The notes beneath the pieces were generated by a model. The model was not told the DNA's origin, ran no database searches, and saw only the letters and a list, made by a program, of their open reading frames with translations. From DASYXZ01 sp035946625 (GTDB taxonomy: Bacteria > Acidobacteriota > Terriglobia > UBA7540), in assembly GCA_035946625.1 (NCBI GenBank), contig DASYZE010000023.1, forward strand, positions 7,410 to 71,409: a stretch of DNA of 64,000 bases, read 5' to 3'. Both the position numbers and the translations under genes were made by a program. Each line of letters opens with the position of its first letter. Position 1 is the first letter of the stretch. This document shows, one piece after another, positions 54,313 to 63,458 of the stretch.

Positions 54313-55680
54313 ATGACAAAGATCCCGCCTCGCGCAAGTTGGCTCCCGCAAATCTGCGGAGGGTTGGCGCTCGTGTTTTTTGCGGCGCCGATAGCCCAAG
54401 CGTGGGACAAGGGGAAGCTCTCGGACTACCATGAGCGGCGCGCCCGCTTGGTGCACGAGACTGGAGACGGTGTGGTAGTGCTGTTCGGCTACAGCGAAGA
54501 CGAAATCGCCATTTCCACCACCACGTTCCGCCAAAACGAAATGTTTTATTACCTTACCGGATGGAATGAGCCCGACGGCATTCTTCTTCTGGTTCCCAAT
54601 CCGGCTGCTGCTGCGGGACGCAGATCGAGCGGGGAAATCGGCAAGGAAATTTTATTTATTCCTTCTCACGATTATAGTGAAGAGAAATGGACGGGGCCGA
54701 AACTCGGTCCGGATGACCCTGCCGCTCCCGCGCGCACAGGGTTTCCGACGGTTAAAAGCGCTTCACTTTTTCCCGCCGCGCTCCAGGAAGCCCTGAAAAC
54801 CTTTCCCAAAATTTATACCGAACTCACCCCGCAACCGGAGAGCGGCGAGGACAATTTCATCAAGGAGATGGTGGCCAAGCTTCACCAACTTGCGCCGCTT
54901 ACCACTTTCGCTGACCTTCGCATGACTCTTACGCGAATGCGAATGGTGAAGTCACCGGCGGAGCTCGAATTAATTCGCAAAGCCGTGGAAGCCTCCGTGG
55001 ACGCGCACCTGGCGGCGATGAAGGCGGTCCATCCGGGAGTTTGGGAATATGAAATCGCGGCGTTGATGAACTACGAGTACGCGCGCCGCGGATGCGAGTG
55101 GCCGTCCTATCCGCCCATTGTCGGCTCCGGCTTTTTTTCCACCGTCCTGCATTACGATCAGGACGAGAATCAAATGAAGAATGGGGACGTGGTAGTGATG
55201 GACGTGGCCGGATCTTACAGCGGCTACGCCAGCGACATCACACGTACGCTCCCTGTAAACGGCCACTTCACCGCGCGGCAGCGCGAGATTTATGAAATTG
55301 TTCTGGGCGCCCAAAACGCGGTCCTGGCCGCCGCCAAGCCCGGCATGTCGCTCAGCCGCGGTGAACCCAACAGTCTTCAGTCGATTGCCTACAACTACAT
55401 CGACACGCATGGAAAAGATTTGCAGGGAAATTCGCTGGGCCAATATTTCATTCACGGGGTCGGCCACCACATCGGCTTGAATGTTCACGACCCTGCTGTT
55501 TACGACCTGCCCCTCCAGGCCAACATGGTGATCACCGACGAACCCGGAATTTACATCCCCGAAGAAAAAATCGGCGTTCGAATTGAAGACGATGTCCTGA
55601 TCACCCCGGACGGAGCGGAAGTCTTGTCGCGCCGGCTCCCGCGCACCGTCGATGAAATTGAAAAGTTGATGGCACATTGA
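54313..55680 (+). CDS. Xaa-Pro aminopeptidase-like M24B peptidase, exported
   Basis: 455 residues; GGAGG precedes the ATG. A signal peptide ends near A-P-I-A-Q-A (residue 29). An N-terminal creatinase-like domain (about 35-200) is followed by a pita-bread domain with all five metal ligands: D297 (V-M-D-V-A-G), D308 (A-S-D-I-T-R-T), H385 (H-G-V-G-H-H-I-G), E410 (T-D-E-P-G-I-Y) and E425 (V-R-I-E-D-D). It removes N-terminal residues preceding proline, probably in the periplasm. Confidence 0.93.
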   Translation: MTKIPPRASWLPQICGGLALVFFAAPIAQAWDKGKLSDYHERRARLVHETGDGVVVLFGYSEDEIAISTTTFRQNEMFYYLTGWNEPDGILLLVPNPAAAAGRRSSGEIGKEILFIPSHDYSEEKWTGPKLGPDDPAAPARTGFPTVKSASLFPAALQEALKTFPKIYTELTPQPESGEDNFIKEMVAKLHQLAPLTTFADLRMTLTRMRMVKSPAELELIRKAVEASVDAHLAAMKAVHPGVWEYEIAALMNYEYARRGCEWPSYPPIVGSGFFSTVLHYDQDENQMKNGDVVVMDVAGSYSGYASDITRTLPVNGHFTARQREIYEIVLGAQNAVLAAAKPGMSLSRGEPNSLQSIAYNYIDTHGKDLQGNSLGQYFIHGVGHHIGLNVHDPAVYDLPLQANMVITDEPGIYIPEEKIGVRIEDDVLITPDGAEVLSRRLPRTVDEIEKLMAH

Positions 55681-55906
55681 CAGGCGGTCATGGAACGGCC
55701 TTCATGGGGGCGCACGCCTTCCCGTTGAGACGCTTTTTTCGGGCAAGGATGAAGTCTAAAAAAAGAAATTCGGGGAAAATGACTCCAAAGGTTTATTTTT
55801 ATTATATAAGAGAGGGAAGAGAAGAGGGGCAGCCCGCCGAAGGTGAGGCCGCTCCGGGATGTGGATGGCCGGCGCCGCAGAGATTAATTCAAGGAGGCCG
55901 CAGCTT

Positions 55907-57136
55907 GTGGTAGGCGATACGCTGGTTTGTCTGCTGGCGGGTGGCGAAGGCGAGCGCCTGATGCCGCTCACGCGCGACCGGGCCAAGCCCGCCGTTCCTT
56001 TCGGCGGAGTCTACCGGATTGTGGACATCACTCTCTCCAACTGCATCAATTCCGGCCTGCGTCGAATCTTTGTCATCACGCAATATAAAGCCCTTTCCCT
56101 CAACCGTCATATCCGCGAAGGTTGGACGATTCTGGCCAACGAGTTGGGCGAATTCGTCAACGTTCTCCCACCCATGAAGCGCGTGGGGGCTTCCTGGTAC
56201 CAGGGGACCGCGGACGCGATGTACCAGAATCTTTACTCGGTGGGCAGCGAGGATTGCAAGTACGTTTTGATCCTTTCCGGTGATCACGTTTACAAAATGA
56301 ATTATCAATTGATGTTGAATCAGCACGCCGCCGCCGGCGCCGAGCTCACCATCGGCACCCTGGAGTTTGATCTTTCCGAGGCTTTTCGGTTCGGTGTGGT
56401 CGAGATCGACTCCAACCGCCGCATCATCGGCTGGGAGGAAAAACCAAAATCCGCCCAGCCTTCGCCCAACAATCCCAACAAGTGCAACGTCTCCATGGGA
56501 ATCTACTGCTTCAATCGCGACCTGTTAATCGAGGCTCTGATGGCCGATGCGGAGGATCCGAACTCCAGCCACGATTTCGGCAGGGACGTGGTGCCCAAGC
56601 TCCTCGACAAGCACAAAGTCTATTCTTACAATTTCGTGGATGAGAATCAGACCGAGGCCAGATACTGGCGGGACATCGGCACCATCGAGGCCTACTACGA
56701 GGCCAATTTGGACCTGGTGGCGGTGTCGCCGGTTTTCAATCTCTACGATCACCATTGGCCCATGCGCACCTACCAGCGCCAGTATCCCCCCGCCAAATTT
56801 GTTTTCGCGCAGGAGGGCCGCCGCATGGGCGTGGCCATCGATTCGATCGTTTCCATGGGATCCATCATCTCCGGCGGGCGCGTCACCAACTCCGTGATCT
56901 CGCCCGACGTCCGCGTGAACAGTTACACCGAAATCGAAAACTCCATCCTGTTTTCCCACGTGCACATCGGCCGCTATTCCCGCATCCGCCGCGCCATCAT
57001 TGACCGCCACATCCATATCCCCGAACGGACTGAAATCGGTTTCGACCTGGAAGACGACCGCAAGAAGTACTTTGTCTCCGACAGCGGCATTGTCGTGGTG
57101 GTCCCCGAGCAAAGAATGTTCGAGGAGCCGGAGTAG
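55907..57136 (+). CDS. glgC: Glucose-1-phosphate adenylyltransferase
   Basis: 409 residues from the GTG at 55907, chosen because AAGGAGG lies nine bases before it and the product then starts close to the conserved L-A-G-G-E-G-E-R-L. The nucleotide-binding signature continues T-R-D-R-A-K-P-A-V-P-F-G-G. Further family marks: W-Y-Q-G-T-A-D-A, L-S-G-D-H-V-Y-K-M, W-E-E-K-P and a left-handed beta-helix C-terminus (S-V-I-S-P-D-V-R, S-H-V-H-I-G). Makes ADP-glucose for glycogen synthesis. An in-frame ATG at 55859 is a less likely start. Confidence 0.95.
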   Translation: MVGDTLVCLLAGGEGERLMPLTRDRAKPAVPFGGVYRIVDITLSNCINSGLRRIFVITQYKALSLNRHIREGWTILANELGEFVNVLPPMKRVGASWYQGTADAMYQNLYSVGSEDCKYVLILSGDHVYKMNYQLMLNQHAAAGAELTIGTLEFDLSEAFRFGVVEIDSNRRIIGWEEKPKSAQPSPNNPNKCNVSMGIYCFNRDLLIEALMADAEDPNSSHDFGRDVVPKLLDKHKVYSYNFVDENQTEARYWRDIGTIEAYYEANLDLVAVSPVFNLYDHHWPMRTYQRQYPPAKFVFAQEGRRMGVAIDSIVSMGSIISGGRVTNSVISPDVRVNSYTEIENSILFSHVHIGRYSRIRRAIIDRHIHIPERTEIGFDLEDDRKKYFVSDSGIVVVVPEQRMFEEPE

Positions 57137-57303
57137 AAGGATTGAGTGGTGGGCTGATCGGGCCATGGGGCCATTGTCGAAAACCTGTCTCTGTCATTTT
57201 TTGAAATCAATTTCCCCAGCTTCTGAGCGACCCTCGCAAGCCTGCCTTCCTCGGCGCTGTGGTAGAATCTTCAGTTTACAAATTGATTAGAGGAGCTTTG
57301 CTT

Positions 57304-58602
57304 ATGGCGGAGATTGATCTGATTGTGGGCCGGGAAATCCTTGATTCGCGCGGGAACCCGACGGTGGAAGCGGACGTCCACCTTCGCGACGGTTCATTTG
57401 CGAGGGCGTCCGTGCCCTCCGGTGCGTCCACGGGCGAACACGAAGCCGTCGAGCTGCGCGACGGAGACAAGAAGCGATATCAGGGCAGAGGCGTACTCCA
57501 GGCGGTCGAGGCGATAAACACCGTTTTTGCCCGCGAGCTCGGCGGGCGCGATGCCGGCGAGCAGTCGCGCATTGACGGGCTGATGATTGCGCTGGACGGA
57601 ACGCCCAACAAAGGCAAGTTGGGCGCCAATGCCATTCTGGCGGTTTCCATGGCCGTTTGCCGCGCCGCCGCCCGCTCCGCCCATCTGCCGCTCTACCGCT
57701 ATCTGGGCGGGCTGCAGGCGCGCCGCCTTCCCGTGCCCATGATGAACATCCTGAACGGCGGCGTGCACGCGGACAATACCGTTGATTTCCAGGAATTCAT
57801 GATCATGCCGGTCGGCGCTGAGACATTCTCTGAAGCGTTTCGCATGGGCGTTGAAACTTTTCACACGCTCAAGAAAGTTTTGAAGGAACGCGGCTACTCG
57901 ACCTCGGTGGGCGATGAAGGCGGGTTCGCGCCCAGTTTGAAATCGAATGGGGAGGCGGTGGAGCTGATCCTGGAAGCCATCGAGAAGGCCGGCTTTTCTC
58001 CCGGGCACGACATCTGTCTGGCGCTCGACCCGGCCGCCAGCGAAATGTACGATGGCGGCAAATACGTTTTCTATAAGTCCGACAAATCGAAGAAATCCGC
58101 CGAAGAAATGGTTAAGCTCTATGCCGACTGGGTAAATCACTACCCGATTATTTCGATTGAAGATGGGTTGGCTCAGGACGATTGGGAAGGCTGGAAGATT
58201 CTTACCGATGAATTGGGCGGCAAAGTGCAACTGGTGGGCGACGACATTTTCGTGACCAATACGGATAGGCTGGAGCGTGGCATCGAGGAAGGTGCGGCCA
58301 ATTCCATTTTGATCAAATTGAATCAAATCGGAACGGTGACGGAAACCATTGCCGCCATCGAGCTGGCCCGCCGCAACGGTTACACGGCGGTGGTCTCGCA
58401 CCGCTCGGGAGAGACGGAAGATGCCTTCATCGCCGATTTCGCCGTGGGGCTGCACACCGGCCAAATCAAAACCGGCTCCGCCAGCCGCACCGACCGAATC
58501 GCCAAATACAATCAGCTTTTGCGGATCGAGGAGGAGCTCGGCGATTCCGCGGAGTTTCTGGGGAAAGCGGCGGTGAAGTGCGCACAGGAAAACAGGAATT
58601 AG
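57304..58602 (+). CDS. eno: Enolase
   Basis: 432 residues, ATG at 57304 with GAGGAG upstream. Signature residues: R-E-I-L-D-S-R-G-N-P-T-V-E, S-G-A-S-T-G-E-H-E-A, N-I-L-N-G-G-V-H-A, S-V-G-D-E-G-G-F-A-P, metal ligands in L-A-L-D-P-A-A-S-E and S-I-E-D-G-L-A and G-D-D-I-F-V-T-N, and catalytic Lys in I-L-I-K-L-N-Q-I-G-T-V-T-E-T. Interconverts 2-phosphoglycerate and phosphoenolpyruvate. It follows glgC on the same strand with a 167-bp gap, so it may have its own promoter. Confidence 0.98.
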   Translation: MAEIDLIVGREILDSRGNPTVEADVHLRDGSFARASVPSGASTGEHEAVELRDGDKKRYQGRGVLQAVEAINTVFARELGGRDAGEQSRIDGLMIALDGTPNKGKLGANAILAVSMAVCRAAARSAHLPLYRYLGGLQARRLPVPMMNILNGGVHADNTVDFQEFMIMPVGAETFSEAFRMGVETFHTLKKVLKERGYSTSVGDEGGFAPSLKSNGEAVELILEAIEKAGFSPGHDICLALDPAASEMYDGGKYVFYKSDKSKKSAEEMVKLYADWVNHYPIISIEDGLAQDDWEGWKILTDELGGKVQLVGDDIFVTNTDRLERGIEEGAANSILIKLNQIGTVTETIAAIELARRNGYTAVVSHRSGETEDAFIADFAVGLHTGQIKTGSASRTDRIAKYNQLLRIEEELGDSAEFLGKAAVKCAQENRN

Positions 58603-58618
58603 CACCTAAGCTTTAAGT

Positions 58619-58639
58619 TTCTGTCCGAAACGGGCAGAA
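58619..58639. terminator. Possible intrinsic terminator hairpin after eno
   Basis: TTCTGTCCG-aaa-CGGGCAGAA has nine pairs with one G-T mismatch. No strong T-run follows, so termination is uncertain. It lies between eno and the convergent remnant. Confidence 0.35.
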
Positions 58640-58646
58640 AATTGAG

Positions 58647-59045
58647 TTACGATGCCGGGCTGAAGGCAAGCTGGGGAATGAGGACCAGCACTTTGAGCTT
58701 CAGGGCGGCGGTGATGATTTCTTTGCCGAAGTGGGTGAGGTATTCGCAGTAGGTGTGATCCACTTTCTTGATGAATCCGTGGAGGCGCAGAGATTTCAAA
58801 AGGCGCGGCATCTGGCCGGTGGTTTTCTCGGGCAAGTGGTCGCGCAGGGTTCGGTTTTGCAAACCACGGAGGTTGAACTCGCCGCGGGCGAAGGCGGGCA
58901 GGAATTTGCGACAGGTGGGGTCACAGCATGAAGCCTTTTGCGTAACAATGCCGTGCCGGCCCTTCGCGTCCCACCCAACGGCCACGGGCCTCGCGACTTT
59001 CCGGCTCCAATACCGCGGCAATGATATAATTTCCGCGAAGCACAT
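58647..59045 (-). pseudogene. Remnant of a winged-helix protein gene
   Basis: The translated frame includes F-N-L-R-G-L-Q-N-R-T-L-R, Q-M-P-R-L-L-K-S-L-R-L-H-G-F-I-K-K and Y-L-T-H-F-G-K-E-I-I-T-A-A-L, a winged-helix C-terminus that I recall from longer conserved proteins often found near insertion elements. About the last 80 residues look intact; the first 45 do not fit, and there is no good start. It is probably the 3' part of a decayed gene. Confidence 0.5.
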
Positions 59046-59092
59046 TCGGCATTCACCCCCGCACCTCGTCCGACGGTGTTAAGCGTGCTGAC

Positions 59093-59677
59093 ATGAAATC
59101 CCTGGAAGAATATCTTGAACTGGCGGCGCAGAATCACGGCCACATGTGTCCGGGCCAGGTGCTGGGAGTGCGCATGGCGATGCGGGGGCTGAAAGAGTTG
59201 GGCATTGATGACCCGGTGGGGCAGCGCCGGCGGCTGGTGACTTACGTGGAGATCGACCGCTGCGCCAGTGATGCCGTGAGCCTGGTAACGGGTTGCAGAT
59301 TGGGGCGACGCTCGCTGAAGTTCCGGGATTTTGGCAAAGTGGCGGCCACTTTCGTGGACCTCAAAGCCCGCCGCGCCGTGCGCGTGGCGGCTCGCGACGA
59401 TTCGCGCGCCCAAGCCAAGGCCATGTTTCCGGAGCTGGCCGACCCTCACCGGCAACAACTCCAGGCCTACAAAGTTATGGACGACGCCGAGCTGTTCAAG
59501 ATTCAACCAGTGCAGGTCAACCTCAAAGAAGAAGACCAGCCCGGCCGGCCGCGCTCCCGCGTGGCCTGCGAGCAGTGCGGCGAGGGCATCAACGATGGCC
59601 GCGAGCGGCACCTTGGGAGCCGCGTCCTGTGCCGTCATTGCGCGGGCGAGGGCTACTACCAACAAATTGCCGAATGA
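59093..59677 (+). CDS. FmdE-like protein with C-terminal zinc finger
   Basis: 194 residues. The N-terminal domain (about 1-130) has H-G-H-M-C-P-G-Q-V-L-G, C-A-S-D-A-V-S-L-V-T-G and L-G-R-R-S-L-K-F-R-D-F-G, as in subunit E-like proteins associated with formylmethanofuran dehydrogenase. A small C-terminal zinc finger (C-E-Q-C...C-R-H-C, about 158-184) follows, as in some FmdE proteins. Their role is thought to be metal or molybdopterin linked; here no fmd or other methanogenesis-type genes are nearby. Followed by heptamer repeat DNA. Confidence 0.85.
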   Translation: MKSLEEYLELAAQNHGHMCPGQVLGVRMAMRGLKELGIDDPVGQRRRLVTYVEIDRCASDAVSLVTGCRLGRRSLKFRDFGKVAATFVDLKARRAVRVAARDDSRAQAKAMFPELADPHRQQLQAYKVMDDAELFKIQPVQVNLKEEDQPGRPRSRVACEQCGEGINDGRERHLGSRVLCRHCAGEGYYQQIAE

Positions 59678-59800
59678 CGATTGTCGATTTTCGATTGCCG
59701 GATCCCACAGCCGAGGAAGTGTTGGTCCCCCGGGCTGAGCGCTGACCGCTGCAGGCTCTATTATTCAATCGGCAATCGACAATCGAAAATCGACAATTAA
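59678..59800. repeat. Heptamer repeat GATTGTC/GATTTTC with inverse copy
   Basis: GACGATT, GTCGATT and TTCGATT units (59677-59697), and, 70 bp later, the inverse AATCGGC, AATCGAC, AATCGAA and AATCGAC (59766-59798). One of the few tracts outside the phage block. Confidence 0.8.
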
Positions 59801-59804
59801 AAGA

Positions 59805-61295
59805 ATGTCCGACTATCCCGACATCATTCATGGCGCCCAGCCCGGCCAATTAATTCACCGGCCCACTCTATTCCCCCTGGCAACTTATGTGATCCTGGGG
59901 CTGAATTTCTTCGTCTTCCTTTTGATGACTTTCGTCGATGCCACCTCCCACCCTCCTCTCCGCGATTTGATCACGCGGACGTTTTCCGGATTCAACGCCG
60001 ATCCCGAATTTATTCTTCGTTTCGGGGCATCCTTTGGGCCGTACACGCGCCGGGGAGAATACTGGCGTCTGGTGATGCCGATGTTTATCCACATCGGCCT
60101 GCTCCATTTGGCGATCAACAATTATTCGCTTTATATCCTCGGCCGGCTCCTCGAGCCCATCTACGGATACGGCCGCTTCGCCTTTCTCTACGTGGCCACA
60201 GGGATTGGAAGCGCGTATTTGTCCATGAGCATGACCCACAACGTTTCGGCCGGGGCCTCGGGTGCGATTTTCGGCATTGCCGGGGTGATGCTGGTGGCGG
60301 GCTATCTCCATCGCGGATCAATCCCGAGGCAATGGGGACGGGCTTTTGGCAAAGGAATCCTCCCCATCATCGTGCTGAATCTGGCCCTGGGCGGCGCGCT
60401 GCACCAGTGGGTGGACAACTGGGCCCATCTGGGGGGGTTGGTGAGCGGAGTGCTATTGGCCCTCATCATTGCGCCCCCCAAACGGGAGTATGTTCCCGGG
60501 CAGCCTATGGAAGAGCCCTCCCAGGCGATGGCCGCCATTCCGGTAATTGTGGTGGTTGTGGCCATGGTTGCCACGGCAGTGAACTACCGGACAAATACCG
60601 TGTTGACACGTTTGCTCCGTGAGGGTGAAGTTTTTCACGCCTTAAAACGCGACGATTGGGCAATGCAACGTTTTCAAGCTGCCGCCACCCGGGCTCCACG
60701 TGACGAGCGCCCGCACCAGATGCTCGGCGCTTTGTACCTGGGGGAAAAGAAATGGGCGGACGCTATCCGCGAATTCGAACTCGCAGATCGATTGGGTTCG
60801 ATGACGCTCGCGCCCCAATTAGGATTGGCTCAGGCCTACATGGAGTTGGGCAATTCGGCCAAGGCGCAGGATTATCTTGACGCCATCGAAAAGGATTTTC
60901 CCCAAACCGCCCAAGCGCAATACGAGGTGGCTGCCCTCTATTCGCAATACAAGTTCTATGCCCTGGCCATCTCACATTTCAATACCGCGTTGCGCCTGGA
61001 TCCCGGCATGGCGGAGGCTCAAAACGACCTGGCCTGGCTTTACGCCACCTGCGACGATCCGAAATTCCGGGACCCCAAAGCTGCCATCGAGCACGCCCGC
61101 CGCGCCGTGGAGTTGACGCACTGGACGCAGCCCAACATCATTGACACCCTGGCCGAGTCGTTATACGCCAACCAGAACTACGCGGAGGCGGTGAACGTGC
61201 AGACCAAAGCCCTGGCGCTTCAGCCGCACAACCGGGTTTTTGCTGAACATATGGCGCGCTACATGGCGGGTGCGAAAACCCAAGCGGAAAAGTAG
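59805..61295 (+). CDS. Rhomboid-family intramembrane protease with C-terminal TPR domain
   Basis: 496 residues. The six-helix rhomboid core (about 25-225) has the catalytic Ser in G-A-S-G (S152) and His in W-A-H-L-G-G (H208). A seventh membrane helix (V-I-V-V-V-V-A-M-V-A-T-A-V) lies near 245-260. TPR repeats fill the rest (H-Q-M-L-G-A-L-Y-L, A-I-S-H-F-N-T-A-L-R-L-D-P). The protease cuts membrane proteins in the bilayer; the TPR part probably binds a partner. Its 5' leader is heptamer DNA. Confidence 0.88.
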   Translation: MSDYPDIIHGAQPGQLIHRPTLFPLATYVILGLNFFVFLLMTFVDATSHPPLRDLITRTFSGFNADPEFILRFGASFGPYTRRGEYWRLVMPMFIHIGLLHLAINNYSLYILGRLLEPIYGYGRFAFLYVATGIGSAYLSMSMTHNVSAGASGAIFGIAGVMLVAGYLHRGSIPRQWGRAFGKGILPIIVLNLALGGALHQWVDNWAHLGGLVSGVLLALIIAPPKREYVPGQPMEEPSQAMAAIPVIVVVVAMVATAVNYRTNTVLTRLLREGEVFHALKRDDWAMQRFQAAATRAPRDERPHQMLGALYLGEKKWADAIREFELADRLGSMTLAPQLGLAQAYMELGNSAKAQDYLDAIEKDFPQTAQAQYEVAALYSQYKFYALAISHFNTALRLDPGMAEAQNDLAWLYATCDDPKFRDPKAAIEHARRAVELTHWTQPNIIDTLAESLYANQNYAEAVNVQTKALALQPHNRVFAEHMARYMAGAKTQAEK

Positions 61296-61371
61296 AGTGG
61301 TTCTTAAGAAATGCAAAATCAAGAATCATGAACTAAAAAGAAGATTTGAACGGCGCGAGAAAATTTTTATT

Positions 61372-61410
61372 GGTGTTCATTTCCAATTTATAATTTCCAA
61401 TTCCGAATAG
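61372..61410. repeat. Short heptamer-like repeat TTCCAAT/TTTATAA
   Basis: TTTCCAA, TTTATAA, TTTCCAA and TTCCGAA units. A small tract in the leader of the cytochrome gene. Confidence 0.6.
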
Positions 61411-61429
61411 TCTTCCCCGAGGTGGATTT

Positions 61430-62458
61430 GTGAAACGACTGACGAAGATTCTTGGCATTTTGGTGCTCGTGCTTGTGGTGCTTTTGGCTGTGGCCATTAC
61501 CTTCACCATTGGCTGGCGGCCATTTATCGGGCCCCGGACGCGCACGCTGACCGACCGCAAATTCGAGAGCACGCCGGAACGCCTGGCGCGCGGCAAGTAT
61601 TTGGTCGAGGCGGTGTCCCCCTGCATGAGTTGCCACTCGCCCCACGATTGGACCAAGCACGACCCGCCCATCCTCCCCGGTATGGAAGGCGCCGGACAGG
61701 ACATGTCGTCCTTACTCAAGGATTTGCCCGGACGCATCGTGGCGCCCAACCTCACTCCTGACCCGGAAACGGGCGCGGGCAATTGGAGCGACGACATGCT
61801 GGCGCGCGCCATCCGCGAAGGCATCGGCCACGACGGCCGCGCGCTCTTTCCCATAATGCCCTATGAACGATTTCGCACCTATTCCGATGAGGACGTCGCC
61901 TCCATCGTCGTCTATCTCCGGTCGCTTCCCCCGGTTCGCAATCCGCTGCCCAAGACAGAAATCATATTTCCGGTTAAATACCTGATCCGCAGCATGCCGC
62001 AGCCCATCACGGAACCCGTGCCTTCGCCCGATCTCTCTACCCCACTAAAGCGAGGCGCGTTTATGACAAACGTCGCTGTGTGTGCCGACTGTCATACTCC
62101 CCAGATCCAGGGTCAATACCTTAAGGGTATGGATTTTGCCGGTGGGTTCGTTCTCGATGGCCCGTGGGGCTACGTCGCCAGCGCTAACATCACACCAGAC
62201 CCCAGCGGAATTCCTTATTATGACGAAGCCCTCTTTGTGCAGACCATGCGCACGGGATACGTGAAAGCGCGCGAGTTGAAACAGATCATGCCCTGGGAAG
62301 TTTACTGCAACATGACGGACGAAGACCTGAATGCCATCTTTGCTTATTTGAAGACGGTGAAACCGGTCCATCATCGCGTGGATAATTCCGAGCCCCCGAC
62401 CATGTGCCCCCTCTGCAAATCTGCGCACGGCGCGGGCGACCAGAACAAAGCAGACTGA
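61430..62458 (+). CDS. Membrane-anchored diheme cytochrome c
   Basis: 342 residues from a GTG start. An N-terminal anchor (I-L-G-I-L-V-L-V-L-V-V-L-L-A-V) spans residues 7-27. Two heme motifs: C-M-S-C-H (about 65-69) and C-A-D-C-H (about 221-225), each with a distal Met region (P-I-M-P-Y and Q-I-M-P-W). A third Cys pair near the C-terminus is C-P-L-C-K, which lacks His. It is likely a periplasmic electron carrier or a subunit of an oxidase or dehydrogenase. No partner gene is adjacent. Confidence 0.88.
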   Translation: MKRLTKILGILVLVLVVLLAVAITFTIGWRPFIGPRTRTLTDRKFESTPERLARGKYLVEAVSPCMSCHSPHDWTKHDPPILPGMEGAGQDMSSLLKDLPGRIVAPNLTPDPETGAGNWSDDMLARAIREGIGHDGRALFPIMPYERFRTYSDEDVASIVVYLRSLPPVRNPLPKTEIIFPVKYLIRSMPQPITEPVPSPDLSTPLKRGAFMTNVAVCADCHTPQIQGQYLKGMDFAGGFVLDGPWGYVASANITPDPSGIPYYDEALFVQTMRTGYVKARELKQIMPWEVYCNMTDEDLNAIFAYLKTVKPVHHRVDNSEPPTMCPLCKSAHGAGDQNKAD

Positions 62459-62524
62459 GCCGGTTGTAAATAGCCGCGCAACAACACTGCGGCGAAGAAC
62501 CAATAGTAATAGCGAGAGACTCGG

Positions 62525-63310
62525 CTAAACTTTCGAGTGGGTCACGCGCACGGAGGGCAGGCCGTCGGGCTCGTCGATTAATTCGATGTCGTGGAAAATG
62601 TTCGGGCTTTCCTTTTTGAAAACGCGGCAGATTTCAACGGCCAGCAATCGGATTTCGGTGTCGGCGTGAATGCTTCCGCGCAGCTCGAGGAAGTGCCGCC
62701 AGGACCGTGAATTCCCGGTGACAAAGATTTTCGTTTCGCAGGCGTTGGGCAGAATGGAGCGCGCCGCCTGCCGCGCCCACTTGCGCCGGTCGCGCGGCGT
62801 CATCTCCGGGCGCTTTTGTTGGACGTATTCGGTGGTGGCATTGGCCAAATCCACATAGGCTTTGCGGACGCAGTCAATGGTCTGCTGCCACTTCGCGCGC
62901 AGCGCCTCGTTTTCCTGATAGAGCGGCGGCACCACGTAGCGCGCTTCGCTCTCATCCACATAACGCTGGGAAAGTTGCGAATAGCCGAACCCCGCCCGGT
63001 GCCGCACCAGCTCGTGGGTAAGCGCGCGGCTCACGCCGGTGATGAGCACGTTCCAAATGGCGTGTTCCAGCACGCTGCCGTGCTTGGAAGAGAGAATGTT
63101 TTCCAGATATTCCTGATTGGATTTGCGCCCCTTGCCGAAGGACATGTAACAGACGCGGCCAGCCACTTCATTCAAAACTTCGGCGGCCACCGGCGTGTCC
63201 GTGGTGAACGTCATGCCTTCGTCATCGAGGAAACGCGCCAACTCTTCCTGGACCACCGCCTGGCGTCCGAGCAAGTAGACTTTCGCCTTGGTGATGTAGG
63301 GATCGGGCAT
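62525..63310 (-). CDS. thyX: FAD-dependent thymidylate synthase
   Basis: 261 residues. The ThyX motif is present as R-H-R-A-G-F-G-Y-S-Q-L-S-Q-R-Y, one residue longer (R-H-R-x8-S) than the usual R-H-R-x7-S. Other marks: G-S-V-L-E-H-A-I-W, N-S-R-S-W-R-H-F-L-E-L-R and I-H-A-D-T-E-I-R. It makes dTMP from dUMP with FAD and methylenetetrahydrofolate. No thyA was seen in the window. Its length is normal for the longer ThyX subgroup. Confidence 0.92.
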   Translation of the reverse strand: MPDPYITKAKVYLLGRQAVVQEELARFLDDEGMTFTTDTPVAAEVLNEVAGRVCYMSFGKGRKSNQEYLENILSSKHGSVLEHAIWNVLITGVSRALTHELVRHRAGFGYSQLSQRYVDESEARYVVPPLYQENEALRAKWQQTIDCVRKAYVDLANATTEYVQQKRPEMTPRDRRKWARQAARSILPNACETKIFVTGNSRSWRHFLELRGSIHADTEIRLLAVEICRVFKKESPNIFHDIELIDEPDGLPSVRVTHSKV

Positions 63311-63355
63311 TGGCTGTATTTGATTTGGGTCGCTTGGAGCCAGGGTTTTGAGTGC

Positions 63356-63450
63356 CCAAGTTATGAGTTATGAAATCCACCGCCCAATTTTCCAGCACGC
63401 TTTAGAACTCTTCTTTACTCGGAACTCTTAACTCATAACTCAGACCTTGA
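63356..63450. repeat. Heptamer-like repeat GAACTCT/TAACTCA with inverse
   Basis: AAGTTAT, GAGTTAT and GAAATCC, then TAGAACTCTTCTTTACTC with the CTTCTTT core, then GGAACTC, TTAACTC and ATAACTC units. Between thyX and rpmE. Confidence 0.7.
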
Positions 63451-63458
63451 AATCCGGA

